Positions 24,086 to 36,582 of a DNA stretch of 64,000 nt are shown here, piece by piece; the stretch's first letter is position 1; every line of letters starts with the position of its first letter. A model generated the notes under the pieces. The model ran no database searches. It was given only the letters and a program-made list of their open reading frames with translations, and was not told the origin of the DNA. The stretch lies in contig VWZF01006901.1 in NCBI GenBank assembly GCA_013396755.1, positions 1-64,000 of the forward strand. The letters run 5' to 3'. Both the position numbers and the translations under genes were made by a program. Source of the stretch: Sclerurus mexicanus (Eukaryota; Chordata; Aves; Passeriformes; Furnariidae).

Positions 24086-26455
24086 CACACAGCTGAAACA
24101 CCTGCTTTAATCCTAAAAGTACTCATTTAAGTTTACAGCAAATAAGCTGAATGGGTGAGCAGGAACCTAAGGACTGTGCCTGAACCCTATGGAAACCACA
24201 TGGAAAAATTCACACTGGCATCAATAAGCCCCTCAGTTTAAGACCCCCTTGCTAAGTTTTGCAATAAGCAGTCCAACATCACAGAGCTACTTTCTTAGGA
24301 AGGTAAGGAGCAGGGGTAAGGGGGTGAGATGACAGGGTTTGACACCCACAACACGGCCCCCTGTCATCCCGCAGCACCTGTATTCACTCCTCCCTGCTGC
24401 AGCCCTGAGGGGAAACCCTGCAATAACAAATACAGCTGCACCTGTGCAAACAGCCTTGGTTTCGTGTTTTCTTGGGGTTACTGTAGCAATAGCAATGTAG
24501 CATAAAAAAAACCCCAACAATTCAAGTAACAGCCTCCACGGGAACCTGCTCCGCCTTGTTTCGGGGAGGTAAATATGAGTGTTAGTAATACCTTTTGGCT
24601 TTGGGCTACTTTTTATTAGTGCACCATAAGCATTTGGGAAACTGAAGAATTAGCTACTGCAATTAATAACAAAACATAAAATACCATAAACTGATCTTTA
24701 AACCTAATTTTCTTGATTTCCAACTTTAATTTTAGAAATCTTATTCAGCAATGTTCTTATGTCCTTTACCCCTGAAATTATAGATCCTTCTGGTGCTTCT
24801 CTGTGTTTTTGACTTTTTTGTCCATCAAAATGGACTTAAATCCAGTGCAACAGATATTGTTAGATGATCTCCATCCCCTTCAGCCAAATTGCCCATTTTC
24901 CCTGTATTCCTTCCATATATAGGTTTCCAGCAGGAAATTTTCTGTAACTTCCTGCCACCATCTAGAACTTACGCTGATTAGTTTTAATTTTCTTATTCTT
25001 ATCCACCTTCACTTTCTTCATTGGTTTAGGCATAGAAATGCTCCCTACCTGAACAATTCCCTGAAAGGACAAGGGCAGAAGGGTTTGGTCTTACTTCACT
25101 TTAGCAGCCCATAAATATCAAGGAGTGATTCCTTTGGGGATAGTATTTTCTGTGCTTGGTGACAATTCAGACAGCTGGGGCAGAACTGGCAGAGCCTTTG
25201 GCATGCCTGTATTTTTCTGCATAAGTTCCAATCCATTTTCAGGCTCAGATAATTCCAAACCACCTGAAATGAGTTTCAAACAAGGGCCAAAAAATGTAAA
25301 TTATCCTGCTCAGACAAACAGGTTCAGTGAAATCTGAGGATTGAGCTATGTGAGAAAGATTTCTTTGTGGATAGTTGAGAGTTGAAAAGAAAGCCCGATA
25401 TGAAGAAAAAATTAGGCAAAAGGTGCAAGGCCAGACCCTTAGATGATGCTCCTTGAATGCCTCTTATTTCTATTAAAAAAATTCCTTAATTTCTTTTTCA
25501 TCAAATGCTTCTGTAATCTGTTTGCTTTAATCATATGCCTGCCAGTCCTTCTGTAAAGCCAGGAAATCTGAGTAACAGCTTGATGTGTGGCCCCAAGTGA
25601 GAAAAGTATGTATTTTACCAAAGAGCCACAAAGAAGACTTGGACTCATGGCTGTCTCTTGGTGTGTGTTGACATGTCTGCCTCCAGGTTTCAGTAGTTCA
25701 CTTGAAACTTCAGGTTCAGGACATTGGATTTTATTCTGCTTTCCTGAAGGCCGGTGGAGCTCAGCGCAAACACAGATTAGTCCAAGCTTAGTTGTGAGGT
25801 TTTACTTCAAAATCCTAGCGAATGGACAGCAATTTTCCGCATGTTTTTTTGATGCTCACATGGTTTCAGTTTTCTTTATGAGGGGATGAGTTGTTCATCC
25901 AGAAGTGCAAATAGAATTTGCTACTTCACTGTTATTTCTGCTAGTTAGGCCAGGACTGAGTTAGTAGTCAGCAAGTAACTGTGAGGCCGGGCTTGATTTA
26001 GTAGTCAGCAAATAACTTGCAGGGTGTTGTCTGGGATCCTGCTCACATTTACTCCCTGGAACACTAAAACCACAGTAAGAACTAAACTACTCTTATACCC
26101 AAGAGCTGATAAAAAGTTCTGATATGAAACTTGCTGCTTACATTAAATAGTGTTTCTGAAGAGTGTCATCACAAATATTTGATGCCATTAAGAGGTTCAG
26201 TATGTTAGTCAGTTGAATGCATTCTGGTTTCCACTTCTGGCTGTGGCTATGTTGAAAATCTAAACCTATACCTATATAAAAGCATGCTACAGTGATATAA
26301 GCACTATTATATGTGGACTACTGTGATGCAATTTGGCCACTTGGAGTGATTCTTAAATCTGTGTAATAAGAGTTTTCAGCTTGGGTAGTTGGGGCCTTTT
26401 TTTTCTTTTGGTCTGTTCTTAAGGGTGGTTTGACAGAGGTCCAGAGAAATGCTGG
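24086..26455. other. Non-coding unique DNA
   Basis: No exon recognised. CpGs are slightly more frequent at about 24340-24570. An imperfect 37-base tandem duplication lies at 25947-26020. Confidence 0.5.
25947..26020. repeat. Imperfect 37-base tandem duplication
   Basis: Two copies (25947-25983 and 25984-26020) share the core TTAGTAGTCAGCAA and about 29 of 37 positions by my alignment, so the duplication is not recent. Confidence 0.85.
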
Positions 26456-26965
26456 CCACTCGCGTATTGCAAAACGAGTGGTGCCAGTGAATGTTCCCCA
26501 GCACTGGTGCTTTGGGCACGTTTCATTTATTAGTGGAGGAGTACCAGCCATGCTGTCTTCACCCGGCTCGGCTCACCTGATGCTCCTGTGTCCTATTGGG
26601 CAGTACCCCCTTGCCCAGGTGGCCCCGTCTCGGCATCACGGCAGCTCCCCCTCATTTCAGGCCGGTTTTAGGATGGGCTCAGGACAACAGAAAGCAGCTG
26701 GAAGGTGGCTCCAGGCAGACACGGCTCCTGCTTTGTATGGCGATGCACGGGTCATGGGATGACTCGGATGTCCAGAGGCAGCAGAGCAGGCTGGGGGTAG
26801 GCAACCCCAAAATCATGCTCTGCTGCCAGGCTGGGAACTACGTTTTATTAGCGCTTGCTGACATCTGCTGGCAGCGGAACGAACTATTTCGGAGGGACAG
26901 GAGCGTGTCATTTGGCGAAAGCTCCTTGTTCTGAAGGATGTAGGAAGCTTCTCACACTTCCCGTG
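26456..26965. promoter_or_regulatory. Internal CpG-enriched islet, candidate promoter or enhancer
   Basis: About 22 CpGs in roughly 510 bases, with GC above the flanks, in an otherwise CpG-poor window. It opens with a stem-loop (CCACTCG 26456-26462 pairing with CGAGTGG 26475-26481) and a second one (CCAGTG 26484-26489 with CACTGG 26502-26507). An inverted CCAAT box (ATTGG) lies in TCCTATTGGGCAG near 26596. Three overlapping plus-strand frames of 106-112 codons in this block have no recognisable domain and are probably an effect of GC content. It could be an alternative promoter, a non-coding RNA start or an old methylation-protected enhancer. Confidence 0.35.
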
Positions 26966-26975
26966 GGAAATGGGA

Positions 26976-26993
26976 GGGGGGGGGGGGGGGGGG
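26976..26993. repeat. G18 homopolymer
   Basis: Eighteen consecutive G, flanked by GGGA on the left. It can form a G-quadruplex on the plus strand, and the exact length is likely to be unreliable in sequencing. It lies directly at the right end of the CpG islet. Confidence 0.9.
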
Positions 26994-27359
26994 AATTGGA
27001 GGCAGATTGTGGGACTTATCTGGCCATGCTGTGTCCACTTAACGCTATCCCTTGCCTACGTTTGCAGAGAAAAACTGCTTTGGAAGGAGCTGTGCTCTCA
27101 CAATGTGACTGTGGCCAGTGCATCCACAGGCAGCCCCTTGCCTCTGACCATTTCATGAAGATACAAGGAATGTAAGTAATATGCTCAAGGCCAAAGGATG
27201 AGTTAATGACAGAATAAAATTCCAGTTCCTCAGCCAGGTGCTTTTAAGGGCCTTCATTAACACTAGTAAATGAAGGCTACAGTGATCCCTGGCCATTGCA
27301 GGAGTTGTTTTAGCTGTCCCCTTGTCTTGATGGATTGACTGACACAAAGAATTGCAAAT

Positions 27360-27510
27360 CACAGAATCTTAGAATGACTCGAGTTGGAAGGAACTTTGGA
27401 CTCTACTTCCAACCCCTTGCCATGGGCAAGGACCTCTTGCACTAGAGTAGGTTGCTCAGAGCCCCATACATCATGGCCTTGAACTCCCCCACGGATGGGG
27501 CATCCAGAGC
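27360..27510 (-). mobile_element. CR1 LINE 3' fragment, about 150 bases
   Basis: Antisense CR1 tail (CACAGAATCTTAGAATGACT, then GAGTTGGAAGGAACTTTGG) followed by CCAACCCCTTGCCATGGGCA and ending GGATGGGGCATCCAGAGC. It matches the same segment as the left end of the CR1 at 10471. A 5'-truncated dead copy. Confidence 0.95.
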
Positions 27511-30500
27511 TGACTGTAAGCCACATTAGGAGAAAGGGCTGGGTTTAAGATTTCTACACAGGTGTTCAGGTTATTTTTGGGGCAGATCTCTGGTGTTTCA
27601 AATTAATGCTGCATCAAAGTATTTACCGGGAAATGTTTCAAGCAGTTATTTGTCCTTCACATGCCACTTAGAAACAAAGCTGTTTATGGTCTAAGGGAAT
27701 AGAAGTAATCTAAGGGAATAGAAGGCATTACTTTTAATGTGCACCTTGTGTCCAAGTCCTCAGAGCACTACACAGCACTGTATGCTTTTACTACCCACTA
27801 GAAATCACGTATACAATGCTGGCACAGTTTTGTGGCCTTCCACTAACTTGGCATAAATGCCATTTCAGTGGTTCATGCTGTAAGGTGGCCTGGAATGAAG
27901 AGCTGCATTTAAAAAGAATAATCAAAAGAAAACAATCTCAGGTGAAAAAAAAATATTGATGCAGAAGAAAAAATACTCATTGGGAATTCAGTGCCCCTTT
28001 TACCTTACTGTACTATTTTCACTGATCCAGAAGAAAAGAAAATTAATCATCTTGAGGTACACTAATACACAGATGGTAATTATGTCTTTTACTGTATCTT
28101 AAATGCTGGAACTGATTAACTTCCATCAATCCTCTTGGCACTTTAAGAGGACAAGACACCTAGTAAACAAAGACAAAGTATTCTTCTCTGATAGAACGAT
28201 AAAAGGAAAGACTGTTTAAAAGAGTTAGAAAAGTATTTTTTACTTTACAGTGCAGAACAGTTAGCCTGCTGGCCAAGAAAGCCTGTAAAAGCAACTTGAG
28301 TTTACTAACTGTCTAAAATCTGTCTCCTTCCATACATTAGGTTGTGTATGGGTACTGGAAATTATGTCTTTGTTTTTAATGTGTTGATGTACAGCTAAAA
28401 ATAGCTGCCTTATTCAGAGTTTATCCATTGCCAAGAAAATAGAAGTCAGCATTGTAAATCACCAAAGGAAAAATTCAAAGATTTGCACCAAAGAGAGGCG
28501 TGGCCAAAACATTCCCTGAATAGCAGATGGTATGGCTTCATATATAAGCATTTCTGGCCATTCCTATCAGAAATGATGCACTGTGTGGGATTCACTGATC
28601 CAAGCCAAATGACAAACACAAAGAAGTCACATGAGTTATGCAAAGGAAGCTTTCAGTGTTCTCAGAGCTCAGGGAGTCATCTTTTCGGCAGGCATGTCTG
28701 AATTGCATTCCCAGAAAGAATACACTGAAGCAGTTGCTCTCAACAGCTTCTGATTTGTAACCCTTGAAAATGTTTCTATTCAATGTTTAGTTGGTTGCAA
28801 AGGAGAGCATAACTATTTGCAATGTACTTGCTTTTCTTAGGCATTCCATAGAAATAGCTCACAGATCTCCTACGGCTTATAGCTCGTGTTTGAAACCCTT
28901 GCACTGAAGGCCAAGTATCAGTAAAAAGAATTAAAATTTTTCTTATGTGCAGAACACACAGATGATACAGACTGTTTTCATGAAGAAATGTGGTAGGAAT
29001 GTGTTCAAAACATTGTATTAAATGCTTAAATAAGTATGAAATCAAGGAGAAGAAGTGATTCATAATTAAGGGAAGGAATATGCTTCATTTTGACACTTAC
29101 CTGGGAGATGATACGCATGTTTTGGACCAGGTAGGTCTGTGAACAGCACATGTACATAGCAAGGAGAAGTCATAGCACTGTATGCCGCAGCTGGGGTCTC
29201 CGTGAAAGACAGTAATCCTAGAAATCCTTTGGGCTGGGGTTGTTGTGCCAAGTGGGCAGACTTAGAGCTGCCCTTGCATGCCAAATTTTAAGGATGGTTT
29301 CCCAACTGACAGAGAATTGAGAAGAGCAAGACATTGTGGCTAGCACCATGCAGACCTTTTGGCAGTGATGGTGAAGAGATGCAGGTTTCTTGGTTTCTGT
29401 TACAATTCTGGCTACTCAGACTTCTGCTAGCACAAGCCATGAAAGTGTGAAATGCCAAGTACTAATCCAGAATTTTAAGACATAATTCAGGGATTTCTGT
29501 ATCAAATGGTCACTGCATAATGAGAATTGCAGTTTTATTGTGTTCCAAAACAATTGCACAATTGTGTGGTTTATTTTCCACATCAGATAACTACACTGTT
29601 TGCAAAACCATCACTATAATGCAAAATGGAGACTTGACTTTCACAAAAATAATCTGGAAATACATGATTGAAACTCCCAAAACAACTTTACCCTGCCATG
29701 TTACAGCTATATACCCACTGCTAGACTTGCAAATGACCCATTTCCAGCAGGACAGAACACAGAGATGCAGATTCTAACATCTGCAATGTTTCGTATCACA
29801 ATCAGCAATGCTGATGTTTGGTTATATTTCCCTACCCACCTCTGTTTCTCAGTAGAATTTGCTTTAAAAATCCAAGTTCAGTGAAAAGTAAAAATAAATG
29901 GTGGAGAGACTGCTGAGGGAAGTTGACTCATTGTCTCTGTTAGAGAAATGATTTGTCATGGGGTTTTTTGGCCTTGGTTGGTCTTTCTTTTCAGGCAACT
30001 GTCTGGATAACATGGGAAAAAGCTTCTATTGCAAGAACTGACGTTGTCGCATGTTACTTTAAAGGCAGAGAACACATGCAGAAAGCCCAATTCTAGACTT
30101 GCTGTGCATTTAAAATCCATTATCCCTTCTTCTAGTACCGTTGCATACTTTCAATATCTTTCTTAGTTGCTTCCCATATTTTAGACTCGAATGCTGTCCA
30201 GGTGTGTTTCTCACAGCCCGGTGTCACAGTAACCCTCTCTCAGGCAATGTTTTGACTGTGATGAGGAAGAGGAACCCCACAGGCAAATCAAGAGTTAATG
30301 CCCCCCCTCAGACCAGACAGGGGCCCTACAGCTGCTCCGAGCTGCCAAGCAATTAGGCTTGTCAACATCCCTCAAATAAACTCCAGCAGTATTATCAAAC
30401 CCCATTGTTACCTGATCCCCCAGAGGCTGGGGAGGCTGTTATATCAGGACTGCAAACTGCAAAGAGCCATGTGTGTTTTGTCTTTTTTTTTTAATTCTGA

Positions 30501-32199
30501 ATGACCCATCCTTCACTTTACTGGTTGGAACTGAGTCTCAAGAAAGATGTATCTTGCGGGAAAGGATTAAATCTTTACTGAATACCAGTCTGGTGGGGAA
30601 TCATGGTGTATTTTACCCAGGAACCACATATAGAGCTGGTTTCCTCGTGGTTTTGCCTCAAAGCAATAGCCTGCTTCAGTGGACTACCTTAAAAATAATG
30701 GCATGCAAGCTGCCATCTTAAGGAGAAAAACGTTGCCAGAAAAGAGTATTTATTGTTCCATCTAGGGTTGCTACCTTGGAAATACAAAACCCAAGTCACT
30801 TCAGACAAAGGGCTGCTGTGCAGGCACAGATCAGTCTATGTGTGGGCCAAACCGGGCAGTGTGATTGGAAAGCAGGCAGATAACAACCCTACCTGAAGCC
30901 AAGGATGTGTTTGGAAGACTGAGTTCCAGGTTCAGCAGTGGCACAGTAAGCCCGTGTATTTACAGAGACATGCAAAGATGGCAAACCCACAGTTTTACCT
31001 TGAATACATTATGTTTAGCTTTCATTTTTGTACAGAGATGCTGAAAATTTGATTGGAATTAAGCAACACAGTTTTGTCCATCTGAGTCTACAACCCAACT
31101 CAAATAATTGCCCTAAACTGACTTTATGATTACCCCAGTTATTCTGCATTTTGAAGCCTGTTGCTCTGGGGATGAGAGCAGCTAGCACCAGTGGGACAGG
31201 GAGTTGGGACTACCATGCCACCACAGTTTTGTTGGAATGGATAAAGGGCAGTGATGTAGCAAGGACTTAGGAAAAGGCACAGCAGTACCAGACATCCCTC
31301 AGAGACAGTCAGTATCTGGGGACAAAGACTAGCAAGCCCTGCAGCTGGATGAGTGCCAGGCATCTCTTCCAAGAAGGGACATCAATTATGAGCATTTAGG
31401 GGGAAATATTTTTGGCTTTCAGTAAAGCACAGTATGTTTTGCTTAAAATGTTTTGTGTTTGGTGTCATTTGTAAGAGCAAGTAACTGTAAATTCTTTCTA
31501 GAAGGCTAAACAATTGCATGCAAATATGCACAAGCTGCCACCCGCACGAAAAAGGCTTTCAGCTTCTGGAGTTTCTTTTCATTCGAAATCCAGAATTTCT
31601 ATGTAAATCCTCATTTGAGTTCAAAAGCATAAGATTTTTACTAGCTTCAAGCAAAATGTAAAGTGAGATGAAAAATGCCTGATACAAAGGAAAGACAATC
31701 TTGTAACATGGAAAATACTCAGGACACAAAACTATTCTCTTTCAATGCACATATAATGCACTATGCATTCAGGTGGATAAGCCTTACATTAGCATGAACA
31801 CTGCTAGCCCTTTTACATGGGTATGGAGAGGCTGACCCTTTAATATAGAAGCCATGATTTATTCGCTTTCATTGTACCGGGATGACTCTCAGTGTTCAAA
31901 TATGCTTTTTTCTACATATGAGAAATGGTATTGTATCAAGGCCAATGTTGAGCTGCAAACTGATTTCCCTTCCCTACCTAAACCAGTTTGTGTTATTTGT
32001 AAATCTAACAATAACAAAGATTCAAAGGTCTATTACTCAGCGTCTCTCGATTTCCCTGTTTTATTTTGTGCCCCTTATCGATACTCTTCAGAGCTCAGGG
32101 CTGAAGCAACATAATGGGAGCCTGGAGACATTGTCTGCATCTCAACTAGGGTCTTGGCATTTGGTAACAACACCAGGTTGTCTTTTTTTTTCTTTTCAG
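27511..32199. other. Non-coding unique DNA
   Basis: No exon supported. It holds a small tandem duplication (CTAAGGGAATAGAAG, 27691-27705, repeated at 27710-27724) and a perfect octamer (ATGCAAAT, 31518-31525). At 30270-30440 a GC-richer stretch has the look of a conserved non-coding block, which I cannot verify. Confidence 0.5.
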
Positions 32200-32212
32200 A
32201 GCAGAACAGCTG
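32200..32212 (+). other. Candidate 13-base microexon flanked by strong splice signals
   Basis: A long pyrimidine tract ending in CAG (TCTTTTTTTTTCTTTTCAG, 32181-32199) is followed by AGCAGAACAGCTG and then a near-consensus donor GTGAGTAT (32213-32220). Bird and mammal neural microexons have this layout, but isolated strong sites also occur by chance in 64 kb, and no flanking coding exon was found. Confidence 0.15.
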
Positions 32213-35200
32213 GTGAGTATTTGAGTGCATACTGGTGGCAGAGAACTTGTAGTAGAACTGGCTGTGACTTCCGCTGCAGAAGCAGTTACAAGACACTACC
32301 ACTGAGCAGAGAGACAGGGCAGATAAATAAGACAAAATGCAAAATATGCTTCTTTTCTGTTGGTCAGAAGTTACGGATTTTTCAAAAGGCTCAGGGTCTT
32401 TTCAGATGCTTTATTCCACATTATGTCTGTCTTGCATGACTGAACAAAGTCTTTCCCTTAACCTGCAGGCTTCTTTCATTTAAGTTTTCTGAAATACCTT
32501 GCTATTATAGTGATAGAAGTGAGAGATTATTTAATGATGAATTCACTGACCTGTCAATAATATTTATCTGATTACTTTGGATAGTGAAGAGGGACTATAA
32601 GAGCTTGAGGGAAAAGCCCTGTTTGTTTCTAATGCCTCAAGAGATATCATTTCTGAAAGAAAGAGTCTCTGTGGAAGAGATTTTTTTACTGGGCTTGGTA
32701 GATACATATTTGTAAACGTACACATCAAATACACATTAATACATTATTCACTAAGTCATTTAGATGAACTGATACATTTATTTAATCCCAAAAGACACTA
32801 TAGTCCAGATCAACAGTACCAATATTAATGAGAGACTGAAAAAAAGAGAATATTTGCTTTTCTCTACTGTACTTTTTTACCTCCTCTAAAGTATTAACTC
32901 TTGGCTTTGTTATTCACAAATCTTATTCATGCATTACATAACAAACTGTCCATGCTGCAGCAAGTAGATACACCAGATAAATGCAGATTCTGACTTTAAA
33001 AAGGTAAAACATAGGCAGAACTCTGAAGCCTGAACCTTTGACTATGAAGTCCATGCACATGCACACCCACAGGCAAACCCTAAATGTTTAATTTTCTAAA
33101 TATGCCACCACTAACTTTTATAAGTAACATGAGAGGCCTGGTTTGAAAAAAATCAATTCTAATCCTTATGATGAAAAGAACAATGATTTAAAAAGACGCT
33201 AGAGTTTAACGAAAAAAACCCACACCAAACAAAAAAACCCCACATTAAAAAAACCAACCAAACAATACCAAACAAAAAAACCAAACACCAGATTACAGTT
33301 TTCCCTATTTGCTATTAATAGGCGCTTTTTTAATTTTTATTTTTTTAATTATACATTTTGTCTATAGCTACACCGGGATATTATTCAGAACAGTGTGTAT
33401 CTGGAAAAGCTCACCAAAAGAGTGCAGCAGCTCCAGATGAATGTTAACGTTACTGACTGCCCAGTCAAGCCTCAACAGCTCCCCAGCACTGATCATTCCA
33501 AGGCAATTCTGGGATGCATAAATTTCTTTGTAACAGACAACATATTCCAAAGCATGTGCTAAACTACCTGCCCACATAGTCATCAAAGTGCACGGTGAAC
33601 TTTCATAAATCTCCTGTTACTTTTCCTCAGCTCTTTTTTTCTTGGCTGGTAAGAGTCACAGAGGATTTTTTTCCCTTTAAACATTTCAGTATTTGATATT
33701 ACACCAAGGCAGGGTGCTGCCTGCATATTGGGTTAGTTTATGCAATACACTATAAAGTACAAAAATGACATAACAGAAAAGAAAAAAAGAGTTTTCTAAT
33801 GTCTGACCTGAAAAAGAAAATGTGAGTACCAAATACCTGATCGCAATTTTTATTAGGCAATTAGCAGATTGCTGTTGTGAAGTAGTGACAAACTTGAGAC
33901 ACCTGCAGTCAGTTGGTGAGCGTAGGGATTTGGATTCCCACCCATCTCAATTGCAATAGATTTATATGCTTCAGCTTTGATATTTCCCATGGTTCAGCTT
34001 AAAAAAACCCACACATGATAAACAACTGTTCTGTCTCAATTCCTCAAACACCATTGTCAAGGGGTAGCAAAGCATTGCTGAGGAAGGGTCTGTGTAAGAA
34101 TATGGCCAGATGGATTTGTGCAGAAATGGATAATTAAGTAATGACCAATTAAAATACAATCTGTAAATCTAATAACAGGAAAATAAATTGTTAAGATAGA
34201 TGTTAATTAGTTTTGCATTTGAAATTGTTCACTGCTAATAAAAAACTAGTGTATTTTAATCTCAAATCCTAGTTTACTCTTTATCTTTTCATCTCTGTTA
34301 AAAGCTGTATGTCAATTGACACGCATTCACATATACATTCACCTAACTACTTACTGAATAACACTGCAAAAAAAAAGGGACTTCATTTCTGCACAAAACC
34401 CTATAGGAATCTGTGCTTTTCAAAAAAAAAGAAAATCTGCAACAGAAAGCTACTGCTAATATAGAAGAAAATGAGACACAAACTATCCTCAGCAAACATC
34501 ACTGGTAAAGCTTCATTAGTATGTATTTTCACATAATTCAATTAGCCAAAATACATACAAATGCTGGCAGTGCTGTTCCCTGCTCAGGGAGCGTCAGTGA
34601 AGCTTTAAACAGATCTGAAACAAAATTGCATAAATGGCATGTAAAGCCCTGTGCATACAAAGATACCTTCAGGGTTCTAATAAATTCATGAAACTTTTTA
34701 AAGTATGATTTCCTAGCAGGCAATCACTTTTAATTAACAGGATCACCTACAGCAACACATGTCCTTCAAAAACTTACATTATTTTTTCTTTTTGAATTTC
34801 AAAGTTTCTGTAGTAAAAGTTGAATAGCTGAGTAGCTTAACCTCAAAAGGATTGCAGGCTTTTATGACAGTTATAAACCACTGTGGTGCCTTCTTTATAA
34901 GAAGAAAAGATTCTTAACACAACAGAGAAAGAAGGAAATCTCTTTTTAGTCATAGCTAGAAGCAAGCATTTCCTCCAAAGGTCAGAAAACTTTTCCTCAG
35001 TTAAAGAATATTTTTAAGGACATCGCAGGCTGCTTGTACAAGTAATCTCTGGTAATTTGCTGTATGAATTAAACATATAATTTCCAATATTTATTACTTT
35101 ATATATTTTGGCATTTTCTTTTATTTCCCTGAGCTCTCAGTATACGGTTTTGGTAAACATGGGGTTGAACTGGTGAAACTGGCCTCTATAATGAGCTTTA

Positions 35201-36420
35201 CACTACAGAGAGCAATGGGAAGCTTATCTTTTTATTAAAAAAAAATTATCCTAGTTTACTGAGCACATCTTTTAGGCTGCATGTTTGAGGTGGTGCTTTC
35301 CACTTGCTTAGAAACGCATTTCCACGTTCCAAATCTGGCTGGTCTTCTTCCCTGCAGATTTAAAGTGACAAAATATTCCATATTTTGAGTTTGAGAGAAA
35401 ATAACAGGAAAAGCATGGTAATAATGTTGATAGATTTTAAAGGGTCATTCCCCTCTCCAGCCCTCATTTACATGAATCAAGCCATTGATATTGGTACCTG
35501 AGAAACTTGAGCAGGATTTGCATAAATCTATTTAGGAAGAAAGACAATAAGAGTATGTTGTGCCTGGTTTGGTCCAGGAGGTTTTACAGGCTGTAATGGC
35601 TTGGATGCTATGTATCATTTAACAGTGACCAGTGGTAAATATATTTTCTTTCCGAGAGTTTGCAGCTTTCTTCCAGGTGACCATTCATTTAGAACACAGG
35701 GAAAGTGGTAGAGGTTGAATTTTGGGGGCTTAATAGAACAGTCAGCCTCATGTCGGTGATATGGAAGATGTCTTGTGTGAAAGCAGTGGCACATTTTTCT
35801 TAGATGCATTTTCTGACTTTCAGGAGAATAGACATGGTAAAACTCTGGGAGTGGAGAGGGGAACAAGCACTCTTGGAACATTTGAAAGTCTTACTCAAGA
35901 ATTAGTTCTAAGGCATAGATGGGTTTCTAAGAGGACCAAAAGAGTAAAAAGCCTGTTTATGGATCAAACAGCCTTTCTGGCTAAAAGGAGCAGGGTGCTT
36001 ACAGTGCACCTGTATTTGAAATGAATATGTAAGTCATATGCCACATAGCACTGTCCATGCTATAAATGATTATGTCATGTAAATACCAAGGTGCTCATAA
36101 TGCTAAGCATCATTCAGGTGAATGTGCACCCTGTGCTTACACACAGGGGTATCTCTGCCACGGTGTGGGCACCCTTTCATGGCACACCAGCCAAGGGCAG
36201 GTTCTGCATATCCTCCTGACTTGGCACAGTGCCTTCCACAATCTGCAGTGGGGTGTTTCAGCTCTTTACTGCTCCTCTTCAAATTCTCTCTTTTTAAGCA
36301 GTCTCTCTCATCACAAATTATTCCTAAGGCTACCTTCCCACCAGTGGCTGTCCCATCTCTTGTCTTGGGTTAGGCTCATCCTGCTTTCAAGCAGAAGCTT
36401 ACAGGAAATGCCATGCCCCT
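32213..36420. other. Non-coding, AT-rich unique DNA
   Basis: No gene supported. An A/C-rich low-complexity tract lies at 33211-33290. The stretches at 34120-34330 and 35260-35560 are AT-rich and dense in TAAT/ATTA cores. The second has a perfect octamer (ATTTGCAT, 35516-35523), which makes it a possible enhancer-type block. Confidence 0.5.
33211..33290. repeat. A/C-rich low-complexity tract
   Basis: Runs of A7 separated by CC and CCC (AAAAAAACCCAC and ACCAACCAAAC units). It is the complement-strand counterpart of the T/G tracts elsewhere in the window. Confidence 0.9.
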
Positions 36421-36582
36421 GGGACTTTGGGCAGGTCCCCTCTTGTGTTTGCTTTCTACCTGTTATCATCTCTTCTGTTTAGACCTTGTTAGGCTGCCTT
36501 TGGAGCAGTGGTTCATTCCTCTTCTGTGCTTGCACAGCACCCAATAAAGGGTGCTTTTGTCTTGGTGGAGACCTCTAGTTTT
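36421..36582 (+). repeat. Tail of an ancient amniote interspersed repeat
   Basis: The succession GGGACTTTGGGCAGGTC, TGTTATCATCTCTTCTG, TAGACCTTGTTAGGCTGCCT, TTGGAGCAGTGG, CTGTGCTTGCACAGCACC, CAATAAAGGGTGC and TCTTGGTGGAGACCTCTAG follows the familiar old-repeat tail 'TCTTTGGGGCAGGGACTGTCT...TTTGTACAGCGCCTAGCACAATGGGGTCC...GGGGCTCCTAGG' common in turtles and birds. I do not assert its database family name. The AATAAA here is part of the repeat, not evidence of a gene end. Confidence 0.7.

Noticed and set aside
26430..27175. Three overlapping plus-strand frames of 106-112 codons
   Set aside because: Same reason: GC content. One runs into the G18 run, which would encode polyglycine.
31882..32439. 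Longest open frame in the window (185 codons, plus strand)
   Set aside because: No recognisable domain and it runs through a pyrimidine tract. A frame of this length is not surprising in 64 kb on six frames.
36536..36555. AATAAA in a hairpin loop, reminiscent of a retroviral LTR R region or a gene end
   Set aside because: The surrounding 160 bases follow an ancient amniote repeat tail, and no LTR ends or retroviral genes are visible.
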